64,000 nucleotides of DNA from positions 102,053,439-102,117,438 of the forward strand of contig NC_084850.1 in NCBI RefSeq assembly GCF_033115175.1, given 5' to 3'. The notes beneath the pieces were generated by a model. The model was not told where the DNA came from, did not search any database, and saw only the letters and a program-made list of their open reading frames with translations. The translations under genes were made by a program, and so were the position numbers. Below, one piece after another: positions 21,598-33,441 of this stretch. How positions within the stretch are numbered: position 1 is the first letter of the stretch; each line of letters begins with the position of its first letter. Source of the DNA: Lepus europaeus (taxonomy: Eukaryota; Chordata; Mammalia; Lagomorpha; Leporidae).

Positions 21598-22151
21598 ATA
21601 TGTGACCTTTTGAGATTGTTACTATTATTACTATTTTTGCTTAGCATAACACCCATGAAAACCAACCAAATGCTTGCTTGTATTAGCCATTCATTTCTTT
21701 TTATTGCTGAGCAGTAGTTCATATTATAAGTGTGTTTAACTGTTCACCTATTGAGGAACATCATGCTTGTTTCTAGTTGGAGGTCATTACAAATGAAGCT
21801 GTTCTGAACAATCTCATGCAGGTTTTTGTGTACACATAAGATTTCATTTCTCTGGGCTAAATACCCAGAAGTGTAATTGCTGGGTCATATGATAAGTATT
21901 TTAGTTTTGAATAAAGCTGTCAAACTGTTTTCCAGAGAGGCTGTACTGTGTTACATTCTCAAGGGCAGTGTATGAGAGATCCAGTTTCCTCATATCCCTT
22001 CCAGCCTTTGGTATAGCTAATAATCAGAGAAAAGGAAAAAAGCCAAAATTTACCATTTTAAAAAGACATCAGTTCTATATGTATTGTTGAATTTTAAAGA
22101 AGTTAATGTCTATTCCATTTTAATTGGAAAGGCAAAAATCTCCTGAATTCC
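21598..22151 (-). mobile_element. Old L1 3' fragment
   Basis: Includes GGGCTAAATACCCAGAAGTG and TGCTGGGTCATATGATAAG, typical of old L1 3' regions on the minus strand. Confidence 0.65.
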
Positions 22152-22573
22152 TTTTTTTAACTTTCATTTAATGCATATAAATTTCCAAAGTACAGCTTAT
22201 GGATTACAATGGCTTTCCCCCCATAACTTCCCTCCCACCCACAACCCTCCCCTTTCCCACTCCCTCTCCCCTTCCATTCACATCAAGATTCATTTTCAAT
22301 TCTCTTTATATACAGAAGATCAGTTTGGTATATATTAAGTAAAGATTTCAACAGTTTGCACCTACATAGAAACACAAAGTGAAAAATACTGTTTGAGTAC
22401 TAGTTATAGTGTTAAATCACAATGTACAGCACATTAAGGACAGAGATCCTACATGAGGAGTAAGTGCACAGTGACTCCAGTTGTTGCCTTAACAAATTGA
22501 CACTCTTGTTTATGGCATCAGTAATCACCCTAGGCTCTTGTCATGAGTTGCCAAAGCTATGGAAGCCTTTTGA
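22152..22573 (-). mobile_element. Young L1 3' end, 5'-truncated, with TSD
   Basis: It matches the last 450 bp of the half-L1 at 14740-15190 on the opposite strand. It is flanked by CTGAATTCCTTTT on both sides. Too short to show whether its source had ORF2. Confidence 0.88.
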
Positions 22574-22649
22574 GTTCTGAATTCCTTTTAAAAATTGACA
22601 TGACTTAATACTAATACTTGTAAATGTAATACAATAGACTACTCTGTAT

Positions 22650-22975
22650 TTTTTAAAGATTTCTATTTATTTATTTGAGAGGTAGTTACAGCCAGAGAGA
22701 GGGAGAGACAGAGAGAGAGGTCTTCCATCCACTAGTTCACTCCTCAGATGGCTGTAAGAGCCATCAGGGCCAATCCATAGCCAGGAGCCAGAAGCTTCTT
22801 CGGGGTCTCCCACATGGGTACAGGGGCCCAAGCACTTCGGCCATCTTCTACTGCTTTCCCAGGCCATAGCAGAGAGCTGGATTGGAAGTGGAGCAACTGG
22901 GACTAGAACCGACACCCATATGCAATGCTGGCAGTGGCTTTACCTTCTACACCACAGTGCCAGCCCCCCATTTTT
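22650..22975 (-). mobile_element. C-SINE
   Basis: Inverted copy: AAAGATTTCTATTTATTTATT tail to CACAGTGCCAGCCCCCC head. Confidence 0.9.
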
Positions 22976-23778
22976 GTTAATCTGAGTGCTTTGGGCCTTA
23001 ATTTCCACCTCAGTAATTATATTTTCAGACATGCTTTCATTTTCTTATATTTGCATGGTATATTGCATATTTTAAACTCTTTTTATAATATAAAACAATA
23101 CAGGAAAGGCACACATGCATGTGTACCTTGATTTTTAACAGACTGAACAAATTGACATAGCTACCACCTAAATGAAGAAATGCCCATGCTGAGTTCTTAC
23201 GAAGCCCCCCTTGTATTCCTTTCTAGTGACTAACCTCCTCTCAAGGGGTACCAGTACCCTGACTTCTGTAGCATAGATTAGTTTTACATATTTTTGAAAT
23301 TCGCCTGAGGGTAATTATATAGCATTGCTTCATTGCTCTTTTGATTCTGGCTTTTTTGGCTTAACATGTTCATGAAATAAGATCCAGGCATGTTGTGGGT
23401 AGCAATTTATTGTTTCTCATTGCTGTATAGTATTTCCTTTTATAAATATAACACAACTTGTTTATCCATTCTTATGTCAGTGGACATTTGCATAATTTCC
23501 ATTTTTGAAAAAAGCTACTATGAACATGGTTGTACATGTCTCTTGGTAAACATATGTTCATGTTTCTCTTGAGTATATACCTAGGAGTGGAATAGTTGGA
23601 TCATAGGATGTTACATCAGCGTTAGTAGATACTACCAGTTTTCCAAAAGGTTTGTACTAGTTTATGCTCCTAATAATAATTTATAAATTTTGGTTGCTTC
23701 ACATCATTGTCAACTCTTGGTTATTTCTCATCTTTTTCTTTTTAACTATTTCAGATGGATATGGAGGATTATATATAT
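22976..23778 (-). mobile_element. Old L1 3' fragment
   Basis: Old L1 3' text (GACTTCTGTAGCATAGATTAG, TATACCTAGGAGTGGAATAG). A similar segment is at 60.6-61.0 kb. Confidence 0.6.
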
Positions 23779-24115
23779 TTTTTAAAAGATTTATTTATTT
23801 ATTTGAAAGTCAGAGTTACATACAGAGAGGAAAGGCAGAGAGAGAGAGAGAGAGAGTTCTTCCATCTGATGGTTCACTCCCCAGATGGCCACAATGGCTG
23901 GAACTGTGCCTATCTGAAGCCAGGAGCCAGGAGCTTCTTCCAGGTCTCCCATGCAGGTGCAGGAGCCCAAGGACTTGGGCCATTTTCTACTGCTTTCCCA
24001 GGCCATAGCAGAGAGCTGGATCGGAAGTGGAGCAGCTGATACTAGAACCAGCGCCCATATGGGATGCCGGCACTTCAGGCCAGGGCATTAACCTGCTGCG
24101 CCACAGCGCTGGCCC
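23779..24115 (-). mobile_element. C-SINE
   Basis: Well-kept inverted copy ending CACAGCGCTGGCCCC. Flanks GGATTATATATTTT and GCATTATATTTTTG suggest a decayed TSD. Confidence 0.92.
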
Positions 24116-24487
24116 CGAGCATTATATTTTTGTAGTCTGCTTTCTATTTCCTTGCTAAGTAGTGAAGTTGAGCATCTTTTCATATGCATATTTGCCATTT
24201 GGTACTTCCTTGAACAGTGTCTGTTCATTTTCCTGTTATTCTGTTGCCTTTCTTATTGATTTCTTGAAATTCTTGATATATTTGATATATTAATTGCTTG
24301 TCAAATGCACATACTGCAGTCATCTCCCTCTGTGAGATTTGTTTTCTTAGTTTTGTCTTCTGATGAACAGAAGTCTTTAATTTTGATGTAGTCGAATTTA
24401 ACAATGTTTTACTTTAGAAGATATCAGGACATGATGTGAAGCACATTAATTAGAAGTGTGTAGTCCTGATCCAAGAATAGTCAGATA
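24116..24487 (-). mobile_element. Old L1 3' fragment and junction with an L1 on the other strand
   Basis: CTTTTCATATGCATATTTGCC and CTCCCTCTGTGAGATTTG are minus-strand L1. The last 40 bases belong to the + strand L1 interrupted by the next SINE. Confidence 0.55.
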
Positions 24488-24788
24488 GGGGCCAGCACTG
24501 TGGTGTAGTGGAGTAAGCCTCTGCCTGCAGCTCCAGCACCCCATATGGGCGTCAGTTCTAGTCCCAGCTGTTCCTCTTCCAATCCAGCTCTCTGCTACGG
24601 CCTGGAAAAGCAGCAGAAGATGGCCCAAATGCTTGGGCCCCTGCACCCACAGTGGGAGACCCAGAAGATTGGTCCAGCTCCAGCTGATGTGGCCATTTGG
24701 GGATTGAACCACCAATGGAAGACCTTTCTCTCTCTCCTTCCTTCTCTCTGTAACTCCTCAAATAGATAAATAAAATCTTGCAAAAAAA
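24488..24788 (+). mobile_element. C-SINE with TSD
   Basis: Begins GGGGCCAGCACTGTGGTGTAG; AGAATAGTCAGATAG on the left and AGAATAGTCAAATAG on the right form a TSD. Confidence 0.93.
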
Positions 24789-24985
24789 GAGAATAGTCAA
24801 ATAGACCAATGGAAATACAGAGTTCAGGAATGGACCTCCACATGGATGGTCACAAGGAGATACTGTAGAGCAGTGGAGAAAGAGTAGTCTTGGTATTGGC
24901 TTCTCTTGCTAGTCACAGACTGTAGATCTAAGTGCGAAAACTAAAACAACAGAACTTTTAGAATAAAACTTAAAGTACCTTTATG
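24789..24985 (+). mobile_element. Old L1 ORF2 fragment
   Basis: AAATACAGAGTTCAGGAATG and CAACAGAACTTTTAGAATAAAAC are decayed + strand L1 ORF2 sequence. Confidence 0.55.
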
Positions 24986-24989
24986 ACTG

Positions 24990-25090
24990 TTATGGTTTGG
25001 ATATGATTTGTTTTCCTGAACACAGGTGGGAGTCTAAATTCCAAAGACATAAGTTAATGGTATTAACCCATGAAGTACCAAGTCTTCAGT
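24990..25090 (+). mobile_element. MaLR LTR 5' fragment
   Basis: TGTTATGGTTTGGATATGATTTG is the usual start of a MaLR LTR. Only about 100 bp remain. Confidence 0.5.
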
Positions 25091-25214
25091 TCTGTGACTA
25101 TTTCAACAAAATCAACACAGATGCATTAAAGTAGGTTGGAATCATAATCTAGAGCAAATGAAAATACATATTGTCCTGTAACTAGGACACTGTGATAATA
25201 TAGTATCTTTATAT

Positions 25215-25278
25215 GTGTGTGTGTGTGTGTATATATATATACATACATACATATATATACATATACATATGTATATAT

Positions 25279-25312
<34 letters not shown>

Positions 25313-25313
25313 G
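25215..25313. repeat. (TG)n(TA)n / (AC)n compound microsatellite
   Basis: TG and TA runs, then CATA units, then AC and AT runs, giving a partly self-complementary dinucleotide tract. Short Tyr/Ile/Cys-rich frames here are artefacts. Confidence 0.95.
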
Positions 25314-25533
25314 TCATCCTGTAAATAGGACATTGGGCAAATATGATATATTTTCCTACATTACACAATATACAAATATGGGATTTAATGACCTGTTCAA
25401 CAATTATTTTTTGTGGAAAGGAGCAAGCACTTCAAACAAAGGATCCTGTTACATTTTTGACAATCATGTCAGTTTCACATGACATGGCTTGTTTGACATT
25501 GTCCTTGTTCTTACTGTTTGAGAATAATATGGC

Positions 25534-25861
25534 AGCCGGCGCCGTAGCTCGCTAGGCTAATCCTCCGCCTAGTGGCGCCGGCACACCAGGTTCTAGTCCC
25601 GGTCGGGGCACTGGATTCTGTCCCGGTTGCCCCTCTTCCAGGCCAGCTCTCTGCTGTGGCCCGGGAGTGCAGTGGAGGATGGCCCAAGTCCTTGGGCCCT
25701 GAACCCCATGGGAGACTAGGATAAGCACCTGGCTCCTGGCTTTGGATCAGCGCGATGCGCCGGCCACAGTGCGCCAGCCGCGGCGGCCATTGGAGGGTAA
25801 GCCAACGGCAAAAGGAAAACCTTTCTGTCTCTCACTGTCCACTCTGCCTGTCAAAAAAAAA
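25534..25861 (+). mobile_element. C-SINE, CSINE2-type
   Basis: Begins AGCCGGCGCCGTAGCTCGC, B box GGTTCTAGTCC, ends CTGCCTGTC plus A9. It adjoins the C-terminal end of the piggyBac-like relic. Confidence 0.92.
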
Positions 25862-25950
25862 GTGCAATACTTGGAAACTAGCCAATTGTGTTTATCCACA
25901 CCACCATTGAAATTGTTATAAGTACCAAATAGGTTTTTTGTTGTTGTTGT

Positions 25951-26257
25951 TTTTAAAGATTTATTTATTTGAAAGTCAGAGTTACAGACAGAAAGCAAGT
26001 GAGAAAGATCTTCCATTCACTGGTTCACTCCCCAGATGGCCACAACAGCAGGAGCTGGGCCAAGTCAAAGCAAACAGCTTCATCAGGGTCCCACATGAGT
26101 AGTAGGGGCCCAGGTACTTGGGCCTTCTGCTGCCTTCCCAGTGCATTAGCAGGGAGCTGGATCAGAAGTGGATCAGCCAGGACTCAAACCAGTGCCCATG
26201 TGGGATGCTAGCATCACAGGTGGTGGCTTTACCTGCTATGCCACAACACCAGACCCA
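25951..26257 (-). mobile_element. C-SINE with TSD, inside the piggyBac relic
   Basis: Inverted copy; AGTACCAAATA occurs on both sides. Confidence 0.9.
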
Positions 26258-26399
26258 GTACCAAATACCTTTGGTTAAAGCACATTGGTCCTACTCTTTT
26301 TTTCAGTTATTGAACAGAATGTGATTGTGGATTCTCTACCACTTCAAGAATTTTAAGTCCTTATTCCCAAGCCAAAGATCATCACTGGGTCCTTCTTTT

Positions 26400-26759
26400 T
26401 TTTTTTTTTTTTTCTTAATTTTTTTTTATTTTATTTTTGACAGGCAGAGTGGATAGTGAGAGAGAGAGAGAGATAGAGAGAAAGGTCTTCCTTTTTGCCG
26501 TTGGTTCACCCTCCAATGGCCGCTGCGGCCAGCACATCTCGCTGATCCGAAGCCAGGAGCCAGGTGCTTCTCCTGGTCTCCCATGTGGGTGCAGGGCCCA
26601 AGCACTTGGGCCATCCTCCACTGCCTTCCCGGGCCATAGCAGAGAGCTGGCCTGGAAGAGGGGCAACCGGGACAGAATCCAGCGCCCCAACCGGGACTAG
26701 AACCCGGTGTGCAGGCGCCGCAAGGTGGAGGATTAGCCTGTTAAGCCACGGCGCCGGCC
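26400..26759 (-). mobile_element. C-SINE, CSINE2-type, with TSD, inside the piggyBac relic
   Basis: Inverted young copy ending GGCGCCGGCCT; GGGTCCTTCTT occurs on both sides. Confidence 0.94.
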
Positions 26760-27735
26760 TGGGTCCTTCTTGAGTACCTTTCTACAATATAAGTCAAAGT
26801 TATAGCAATATCCTGATAATCCACACAGTGCCCAGAATTTATAACCAAATCTTATACATTTACCGCTCATAAAGTGTTTCAGCAAATTGTGTCCATAATA
26901 TCTGATAATCATTTCATCCACTGTCAAACATTTTTCAGAGATACTAATTTTATGCATGGATTTTGAATCATATTTATTTCAGGGTGAGTTATGAAAACCT
27001 TTGTGTTCAGTGATCTCTTGCCAATCATTATTGTTGCAAAAATCTATGCTGATTTTCAACCTCTAGAAATGATTTCTTGACATTGCATTGTTGATGATAG
27101 ATGTACCCAAATCTTCATCATTTGACCGGTAGTTGCTGAAGGAGGGTAGCTTATGCTAGCCTGCAAACATAAAAATTCCTAAACGTGTTTGTAACTCAGG
27201 TACACTAAGTATTTCAAATTTATTCTTACTTTCTGAAGAACAACATTACAATCTCTTTAACAACATGATCGGATGTTTCAGGTGACCCTGTTTCTTCAAA
27301 ATTCTCCCCTCGGCTGGAATACTCCAATGAATTCCTCATTTTTCTGAAGCATTCAGAGTAAATGTTTTCTCTTATATGTTCTTTGGAGTCTGGGGGAGCT
27401 GTTGCTTTCCAGATGCTAAATTGCGTAATTTTCACTTCTTTCCTAGTGATGTCTGCGTAATTTTCTTTTTGCCCCGGGGAACAGTAGGAGTACTCTCTAT
27501 TTATGCAGCTAGGTCAGCTGTCTCAGGGTGTGATTCGAGAGGACTTGGAACATCTTTCACTATTGATTCAGTTTCATCAGCAGCAGCTTCATCATTATCA
27601 GTTATTTATGTCCCGTGGCATTATTACATCAGCCACTTCAACAGTCTCATCTTCAGAATATTCATCCCATAGTTTCTCAATTTCTTCTAGTGTTCGTGCC
27701 TGAACATGTTTTCCTGGCATCGTCAGCAAGAAAAA

Positions 27736-28181
27736 ATATATAATCTAATGATTCATAAAATATTAAAATGCATCAATGCAAATCATATACACATTTTTCT
27801 ATTTATTTCTAGAATAATGCAAATTAAACACTTGCTATGTATTACAGTCATAACTATTTACATAAAACATTTTATTATTACCTTCAGTAAATCTGTTCCA
27901 CTCGCTCATCTGCTCTCAAGTGCTGACATCACCATAATGACTGCAGGAATCATTAAGAAAAGTAAAAAAACATAGATCATGATTTTTCAACAAGTAACCA
28001 CAAATAGCAGTGTTCGAGTTTTCAGGCAGCAGTGCAGTCCACTACACAGGACTACAAAGTTTACATTGTCCCAGTGCCCTATTTATAAGACAGTTGTTTC
28101 TGAGCATTGATAACTTAAAGTATAGGGCATTCCTTGACATAAAATGCAACCTAGTTCCAGAAAAATACTGTAGTGAATGCA
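27736..28181. other. Unassigned AT-rich sequence
   Basis: No gene or recognisable repeat. It might hold the 5' end of the piggyBac relic, but no terminal inverted repeat was seen. Confidence 0.3.
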
Positions 28182-28489
28182 TTTTTAAAGATTGATTGAT
28201 TGATTGATTTGAGAGAAGATAGAGAGAAAGGTCTTCCACCCACTAGTTCACTCCCCAAATGGCTGCAAGAGCTGGAGCTGGGCCAATCCAAAGCCAGGAG
28301 CCAGGAGCTTTTTCCGGGTCTCCCACGAGGGTGCAGGGGCCCAAGCACTTGGGACATCTTCCACTGCTTTCCCAGGCTGTAGCGGAGAGCTGGATTGGAA
28401 GAGGAGCATCTGGGACCAGAACCAGCACCCATATGGGATGTCAGTGCCACAGGCAGAGGCTTAGCCCATTATGCCACAGCATTGGCCCC
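28182..28489 (-). mobile_element. C-SINE
   Basis: Inverted copy with a (GATT)n tail and a head ending CACAGCATTGGCCCC; AATGCATTTTT and AATGCATTGC flank it. Confidence 0.9.
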
Positions 28490-28714
28490 AAATGCATTGC
28501 TTATATTAAAGATCAGTTATGTACATAATCTTTTGTTCAGCTGAATACTTAGTAACTTCGGCAGTAAGTTTATGCAATTTTCACAATAAATTAAAGATAT
28601 TTTAAATACTCTAATCATTCACCTATTACTTTCTCAGAAGAATAGGACTCTAAAATATAGTATTTATTTCAGTTACCATAAGCGCTATATTTATTGTTCA
28701 GTTTAAGTTTTCAT

Positions 28715-28890
28715 AGGTGACCTATATGTAAGATGATGTGACACGATGAGTTAAGAGGGTAGAAACTTAGCCTGCTGTTTGGACTTTGAATATCCAGAAT
28801 TGTGAGCCAAAATAAGCCTCTTTTCTTTATAAAAAAGTTAGATAACCTCAAGTACTTTTTCTGTTGTTTCAAGAAACCCAGTATATGAAA
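28715..28890 (+). mobile_element. MaLR LTR 3' fragment
   Basis: CCAGAATTGTGAGCCAAAATA and GCCTCTTTTCTTTATAAAAAAG are the 3' half of a MaLR LTR. Confidence 0.6.
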
Positions 28891-28899
28891 ATTGGCCAC

Positions 28900-29335
28900 C
28901 CAAGGTGGAAGGTGCCGTGAGACCAGCGAAAGAGCACAGATCCAAACTTACAGATAGTATAGTTTATCTGGGATGATTTAGGGACAGAAACTTGGTCTCA
29001 GGTGCCTGCACCACCACGCTGGAGAAAAAGGGTTTTTAAAGACAATGGTGTCCTGTGCCTAATTCGAATGCACCTGGACTTTTTTTTATGAGACATTCCA
29101 GGCATCAGATAAAAGCTTCAGATAAGAGTAGCAGGTTATCTTTACAGCTTTGTTTATCCCATAAGGTTTGAGATGACCATCAGGGTTACCTTAAGGGCAA
29201 GATAGTGTTTACTGGAACTGCTGCAGTCATGTCAAGCTGGATCCACACAGTTGTAGTAATGAAAAACTGACCTATATGATGACCCTGACATAGAAGAGAT
29301 CTCCAAACTAAGACAAAACGAGTGCCAACTGTAAA
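28900..29335 (-). mobile_element. LTR-like element (unclassified)
   Basis: The inverted sequence has an AATAAAC-like stretch (GTTTATCTGGG on +) and the GC-richer layout of an ERV LTR, between old repeats. No partner LTR or internal region is seen. Confidence 0.35.
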
Positions 29336-29536
29336 GAAAAGAACAACAAATAATATAATGTATTTCTACCCAGTGCTTCATTTCAAACATTTTTGTCTTT
29401 TTGTTGGATTCTAATACTCATACGCTAGATTTTATGCCTCCCATTATTTTATGTTTACTACTTATTTTGCTTAGTTGATGTTTGCTATCTTTCTCTTCTC
29501 CTAAGTTTACTGACTTGGCTCTCTCTTCTCTCTCTC

Positions 29537-29820
29537 TTTACTTACTTACTTACTTATTTAAAAGGCAGAGTGATAGAGAACGGGAGAGACCTTTCCTCTG
29601 ATGGTGTGGCTACAACAGCTGGGGCTGCGCCAGGCGGGAGGCAGGAGCCAGGAACTCCATCCAGGTCTCCCAGTGGGTGGCAGGAGCTCAAGTGCATCCC
29701 AGGCACGTTAGTAGTGAGCTGGATTGGAAATGGAGTAGCTGAGACACAAACTGGCACTTCGATATGGGATGTGGGTGTCCCAGGCAGTAGCTTAACCTGC
29801 TGCACCACAACAGCTGCCCC
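29537..29820 (-). mobile_element. C-SINE, diverged
   Basis: (ACTT)n tail, AAAGGCAGAGTGATAGAG, body, head near ACAACAGCTGCCCC. Confidence 0.85.
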
Positions 29821-31600
29821 AAGCATGTCTCTCTTAATCCCCCTCTACATTACTGTGATTTTGAAATTGTGATAGTTTGGAATTTTAATTATTCTTATGA
29901 AGTTCTGCTAGTGGCTGCCTTGACATTGCTTAAAAATATGATTGTTGCTTCTTCATCACTAGGTCCATTTTATATTGTCTCAATATCTGCTCATGGAAAT
30001 GCATTCATTGCCTTCTCCTCATTTCACTCAATATTTTTCCCAGGGTATTTTTAATTGCAAAAGGTTAAGGTACATATCATGATTTTGTATATACATATCC
30101 TTAGTAAAATGCTTCCACATCCAGGAGCGCTGTAGGAGCAGACATGGCAGGGAAACAGATCCTCCGGGAAAACTCCCAGGAAGCGGTAGCCCAGTGAACC
30201 CCTTGACTGTATCCCAGCGACACTGAGTGACACTGGCTTTGGACTTCTGACCTTCAGAACTTTGGTGGCCATGACACTGGAAACTGTAAACCTCAGGGTG
30301 TGCACTCCTCAGACTTCTTCGTCCTGGGCTACGTGATTCTTTGCCTGTTGGATGTTCCCTCCAGGGGGCAGCCTGAGTTCCTTGGATTATGATCCCCTTC
30401 TTCCTTCAAAGCAAGAGATGGCAGATTGAACACTTGTCATCTGACATATTTCTAATCGGTGCAGTTGGGGAAAGTTACAGAGTTTTCAGAGCCTATGCAA
30501 AGAGATTGAGCCCACGGTATAATTTAGGATGATTTCCCCTTTGCAGGTCCATAACCTTAATCACATCTTCGCAATCTCTTTGCTGTGTCTGATACATTCA
30601 TTCATGTATTCCAGGGATTAGAGTGTGGGTATATTTCAGGTCTATTATTCTGCCTCCTACTTTGAAAAACTCTTTTTTTCCAATCTTATTTTTTCACACC
30701 TTAATGATTGCAACATAAAATTTGACATAGACTCAGATGTGGTTATAAGTTTTTGAGTATACAGTTTTATAATGTCTAGCACCAAAAATGAGTGAACCAA
30801 GCCTTTTGTTTGGATCTGAATTGTAGTTTGCTTTCAGAATATAAACCTTGGCCTTGGGTGTACACATTGTTATGAAAAAAGTGAAAGAAATTATAATAAT
30901 GCAATGGTAGCCCTGTGTCTGTAAAGTATCCCGCCCAGACTAAATATGAATTTGCTCTTACGGCCACAAAGTTTCCATTTCTGGGTCCCTCCAAGAAATC
31001 TTTAGTATGGGACCAACTCCTATTTTCCTCCTAAAACAAACATTTTTGGTCTGTAACCAGGGCCTACAAGCTATATATATAGATCTCCTGTATCAAGACA
31101 CGAATTCCCAGCAAAAATCCTAACAAATCTGAATTTTAGGCATAAATTGGACATAATAATCTTTGAGTCATTGACTATAACACAAATAATAAAAACTGTT
31201 TGTATTTTTTATTCTGCTCAGCCAAACCTTTGCCAAGCCTTCCATGATAAGTATATCAGAGTATTGGATTTGATATTTGTATAGAAGATAAATTGGTTAA
31301 AAAATGCTTACTACAAGTAAGCAGTTTAACATTCCTATCACCTTCCATCATAGTGTGTGTGTGTGTGTGTGATTGTCTAAAATATACTCATTTAGCAATT
31401 TTTAATATACAAAAGGACTTTAAAAGGTTCATAGAAAATTGTCATCTTTTGGTTCTTTGCACAATATGATACTCTTAACTCTAGTCCTTTGCTATACATT
31501 AGATCTCTAGAATTCTGTATCTGACATAGCTGTAAATTCATACCCTTTCGTCAGTGTCTTCTCATTTCTTCTCCCTCTCTTCCCCTATCTTTGCACAACA
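29821..31600. other. Long stretch with no gene and no SINE
   Basis: About 1.8 kb of mostly unassigned sequence. 30100-30440 is GC-richer than its surroundings and lacks a recognisable repeat. A (GT)n run is at 31356-31371. No splice-flanked coding frame was found. Confidence 0.4.
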
Positions 31601-31650
31601 GAGGAAACAATCAACACAATGAAAAGATCATCAAAGGTTTGGGAGAAAAT

Positions 31651-31984
31651 TTTTTTAAAGATTTATTTATTTATTTGAAAGTCAGAGTTACACACAGAGA
31701 GGAAAGGCAGAGAGAGAGAGAGAGTTCTTCCATCCAATGGTTCACTCCCCAGATGGCTACAATGGCCAGAGCTGGGCCAATCCAAAGCCAGGAGCCAGGC
31801 GCTTCCTCCAGGTCTCCCACGTGGGTTCAGGAGCCCAAGGACTTGGGCCATCCTCCACTGCTATCCCAGGCCATAGCAGAGAGCTGGATCAGAAGTGAAG
31901 CAACTGGGACACGAACTGGCGCCCGTATGGGATGCCCGCGCTTCAGGCCAGAGCATTAATCCTCTGTGCCACAGCGCCAGCCCC
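31651..31984 (-). mobile_element. C-SINE with TSD
   Basis: Inverted copy ending CACAGCGCCAGCCCC; GGGAGAAAATTTTT and GGGAGAAAATATTT flank it. Confidence 0.93.
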
Positions 31985-32126
31985 AGGGAGAAAATATTTC
32001 TGAGTCATGTATTTGATAAGATGTTCATATCCAGAGTATGTAAGGAACTCATACAGCTCAACAGCAAAACAAACAAACAAAGAAACAAAAACCCTGATTT
32101 TAAAAATAGGCAAAGAAGGGAGGGTG

Positions 32127-32515
32127 TTTGATGCAGCTTTTCAAGTCACTGCTTGGGACTCCCACATTCCGTATTGGAGTGCCTCGTTCAAGTCTCAAGT
32201 CTCAACCTCTCCATTTCCACTGCAGCTTCCTGCTAATTGGGCCTTTTGGCTAAGATCAAGCGTAGCTTCCTGCTAATGTGCACCTTGAGACACAGCAGAT
32301 GATGGCTCAAGTGCTTGGGGCCTTACCACCCACATGAGAGACCTGGATTGGATTCCATTCTCCTGGCTTTGGCCTGGCCCAGCCCTGGCTATATTACAGG
32401 CATTTGGGGAGTGAACAAGCAGATTAAAGATCTCTCTTCATCTGTTTCTCTCTCTTCCTTTCTCTCTGTGCCCCAACCTTTCAAGTCAAATGTAAAATTT
32501 AAAAAAATTAAATCT
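32127..32515 (+). mobile_element. Diverged C-SINE-like element
   Basis: Head near TGATGCAGCTTTTCAAGTC, body with ACATGAGAGACCTGG, tail TCAAGTCAAATGTAAAATTT. Longer than usual because of an internal duplication around TTCCTGCTAAT (32228 and 32268). Confidence 0.7.
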
Positions 32516-32571
32516 AAAAAATTGGGCCAAGGACCTGAATAGACATTTTTTCAAAGAAGGCATAAAAACAC

Positions 32572-32928
32572 GGGGCTGGCATTGTGGCGTAGCAGGTAAA
32601 GCCACTGCCTTTGATGCCAGCATCTGACATGAATGCTGATTCATGTCTTGGCTGCTCCACTTCCCATCTAGCTTCCTGCTAATCCACCTGCGAAGGCAGC
32701 AGAAGATGGCTCAAGTGTTTGGGCCCCTGCCGTTCACATGAGAGACCTGGATGAAGTTCTTGGCTCCTGGCTTTGGCCTGGCTCAGCGCTGGCCATCGCA
32801 GCCATCTGGGGAGTGAACCACTGGATGGAAGACTTCTCGCTCTCACTCTCTCTCTTTCTCTCCCTCTCTCTTCTCCCTCTGTCTCTGTAACCCTGACTTT
32901 CAAAATAAAGTAAATATTTTAAAAAAGG
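32572..32928 (+). mobile_element. C-SINE with TSD
   Basis: Begins GGGGCTGGCATTGTGGCGTAG, ends TTTCAAAATAAAGTAAATATT; AAGGCATAAAAACA and AAGGCATGTAAACA flank it. Confidence 0.92.
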
Positions 32929-32999
32929 CATGTAAACAGCCAAGACATGCTTTTGAAAAGGTGCTCAGCATCACTAATCATGAGAGAAATATGAGGACA

Positions 33000-33117
33000 C
33001 TTCAAAAAGTTCATGGAAATCTGGAATGAAGATCTGCTAGGTGCAAAAAATTGAAATCCATGCGTAGTTTTTACATAATACGCATCTCCACAAACCTTTG
33101 AAGACTCCTCACGTGCT
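33000..33117. mobile_element. Short MITE, copy 1
   Basis: Starts ACTTCAAAAAGTTCATGG and ends with the decayed inverse CCTTTGAAGACTCC. It resembles small mariner-derived (MADE2/Hsmar2-like) elements; the name is tentative. Confidence 0.5.
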
Positions 33118-33441
33118 AAGATTTCAAAATATACACAAAGGAAATGAAATCAGTACAGTGGAGAAATACCAAGACATGGAAACAGCATAAATGTCCTTCA
33201 CTGGATGAATGGATAAAGAAATTGTGTTATGTATGTACAAGGGAGTGTTACTGAGCCCTGAAAGGGGGAATATTGCCATTTGTGACATTGTGGATGAACC
33301 TGGAGGACATTATGCTAAGTGGAATATCCCAGGGTTTTTTTTAAGTTCCTGCTTAATAATAGCTTTATTTACTCCAAAAGCCTAATTATGTTATCTTTCA
33401 TTATTCAGATGTTGTCATGTTATCAGTTGTAAGAATCACCT

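Larger units (their letters stand above)
25862..27735 (-). pseudogene. piggyBac transposase-derived (PGBD-like) relic
   Basis: Read on the minus strand from about 27735. An N-terminal acidic part (RTLEEIEKLWDEYSEDE) comes first. Near 26790-26950 the core catalytic-domain phrase LTVDEMIIRYYGHNLLKHF, then RFGYKFWALCGLSGYCYNF, is the family's conserved (V/I)DE...F-G-K...G-K--RFG(Y/F)K stretch with its aspartate kept. Near 25880-25935 YNNFNGGVDKHNWLVSKY matches the conserved GGVD motif. Multiple stops, shifts, an internal deletion and two SINE insertions show it is dead. It is either an old piggyBac element or a pseudogene of a PGBD gene; terminal repeats and TTAA flanks were not found. Confidence 0.75.
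31601..33335 (+). mobile_element. Old L1 3' region interrupted by three SINEs
   Basis: The pieces GGGAGAAAATATTTCTGAG, ACTCATACAGCTCAACAGC, GCTCAGCATCACTAATCATG and TGGATGAACCTGGAGGACAT occur in the order of one + strand L1 3' region. SINEs at 31651, 32127 and 32572 and a short MITE near 33000 break it up. Confidence 0.7.
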
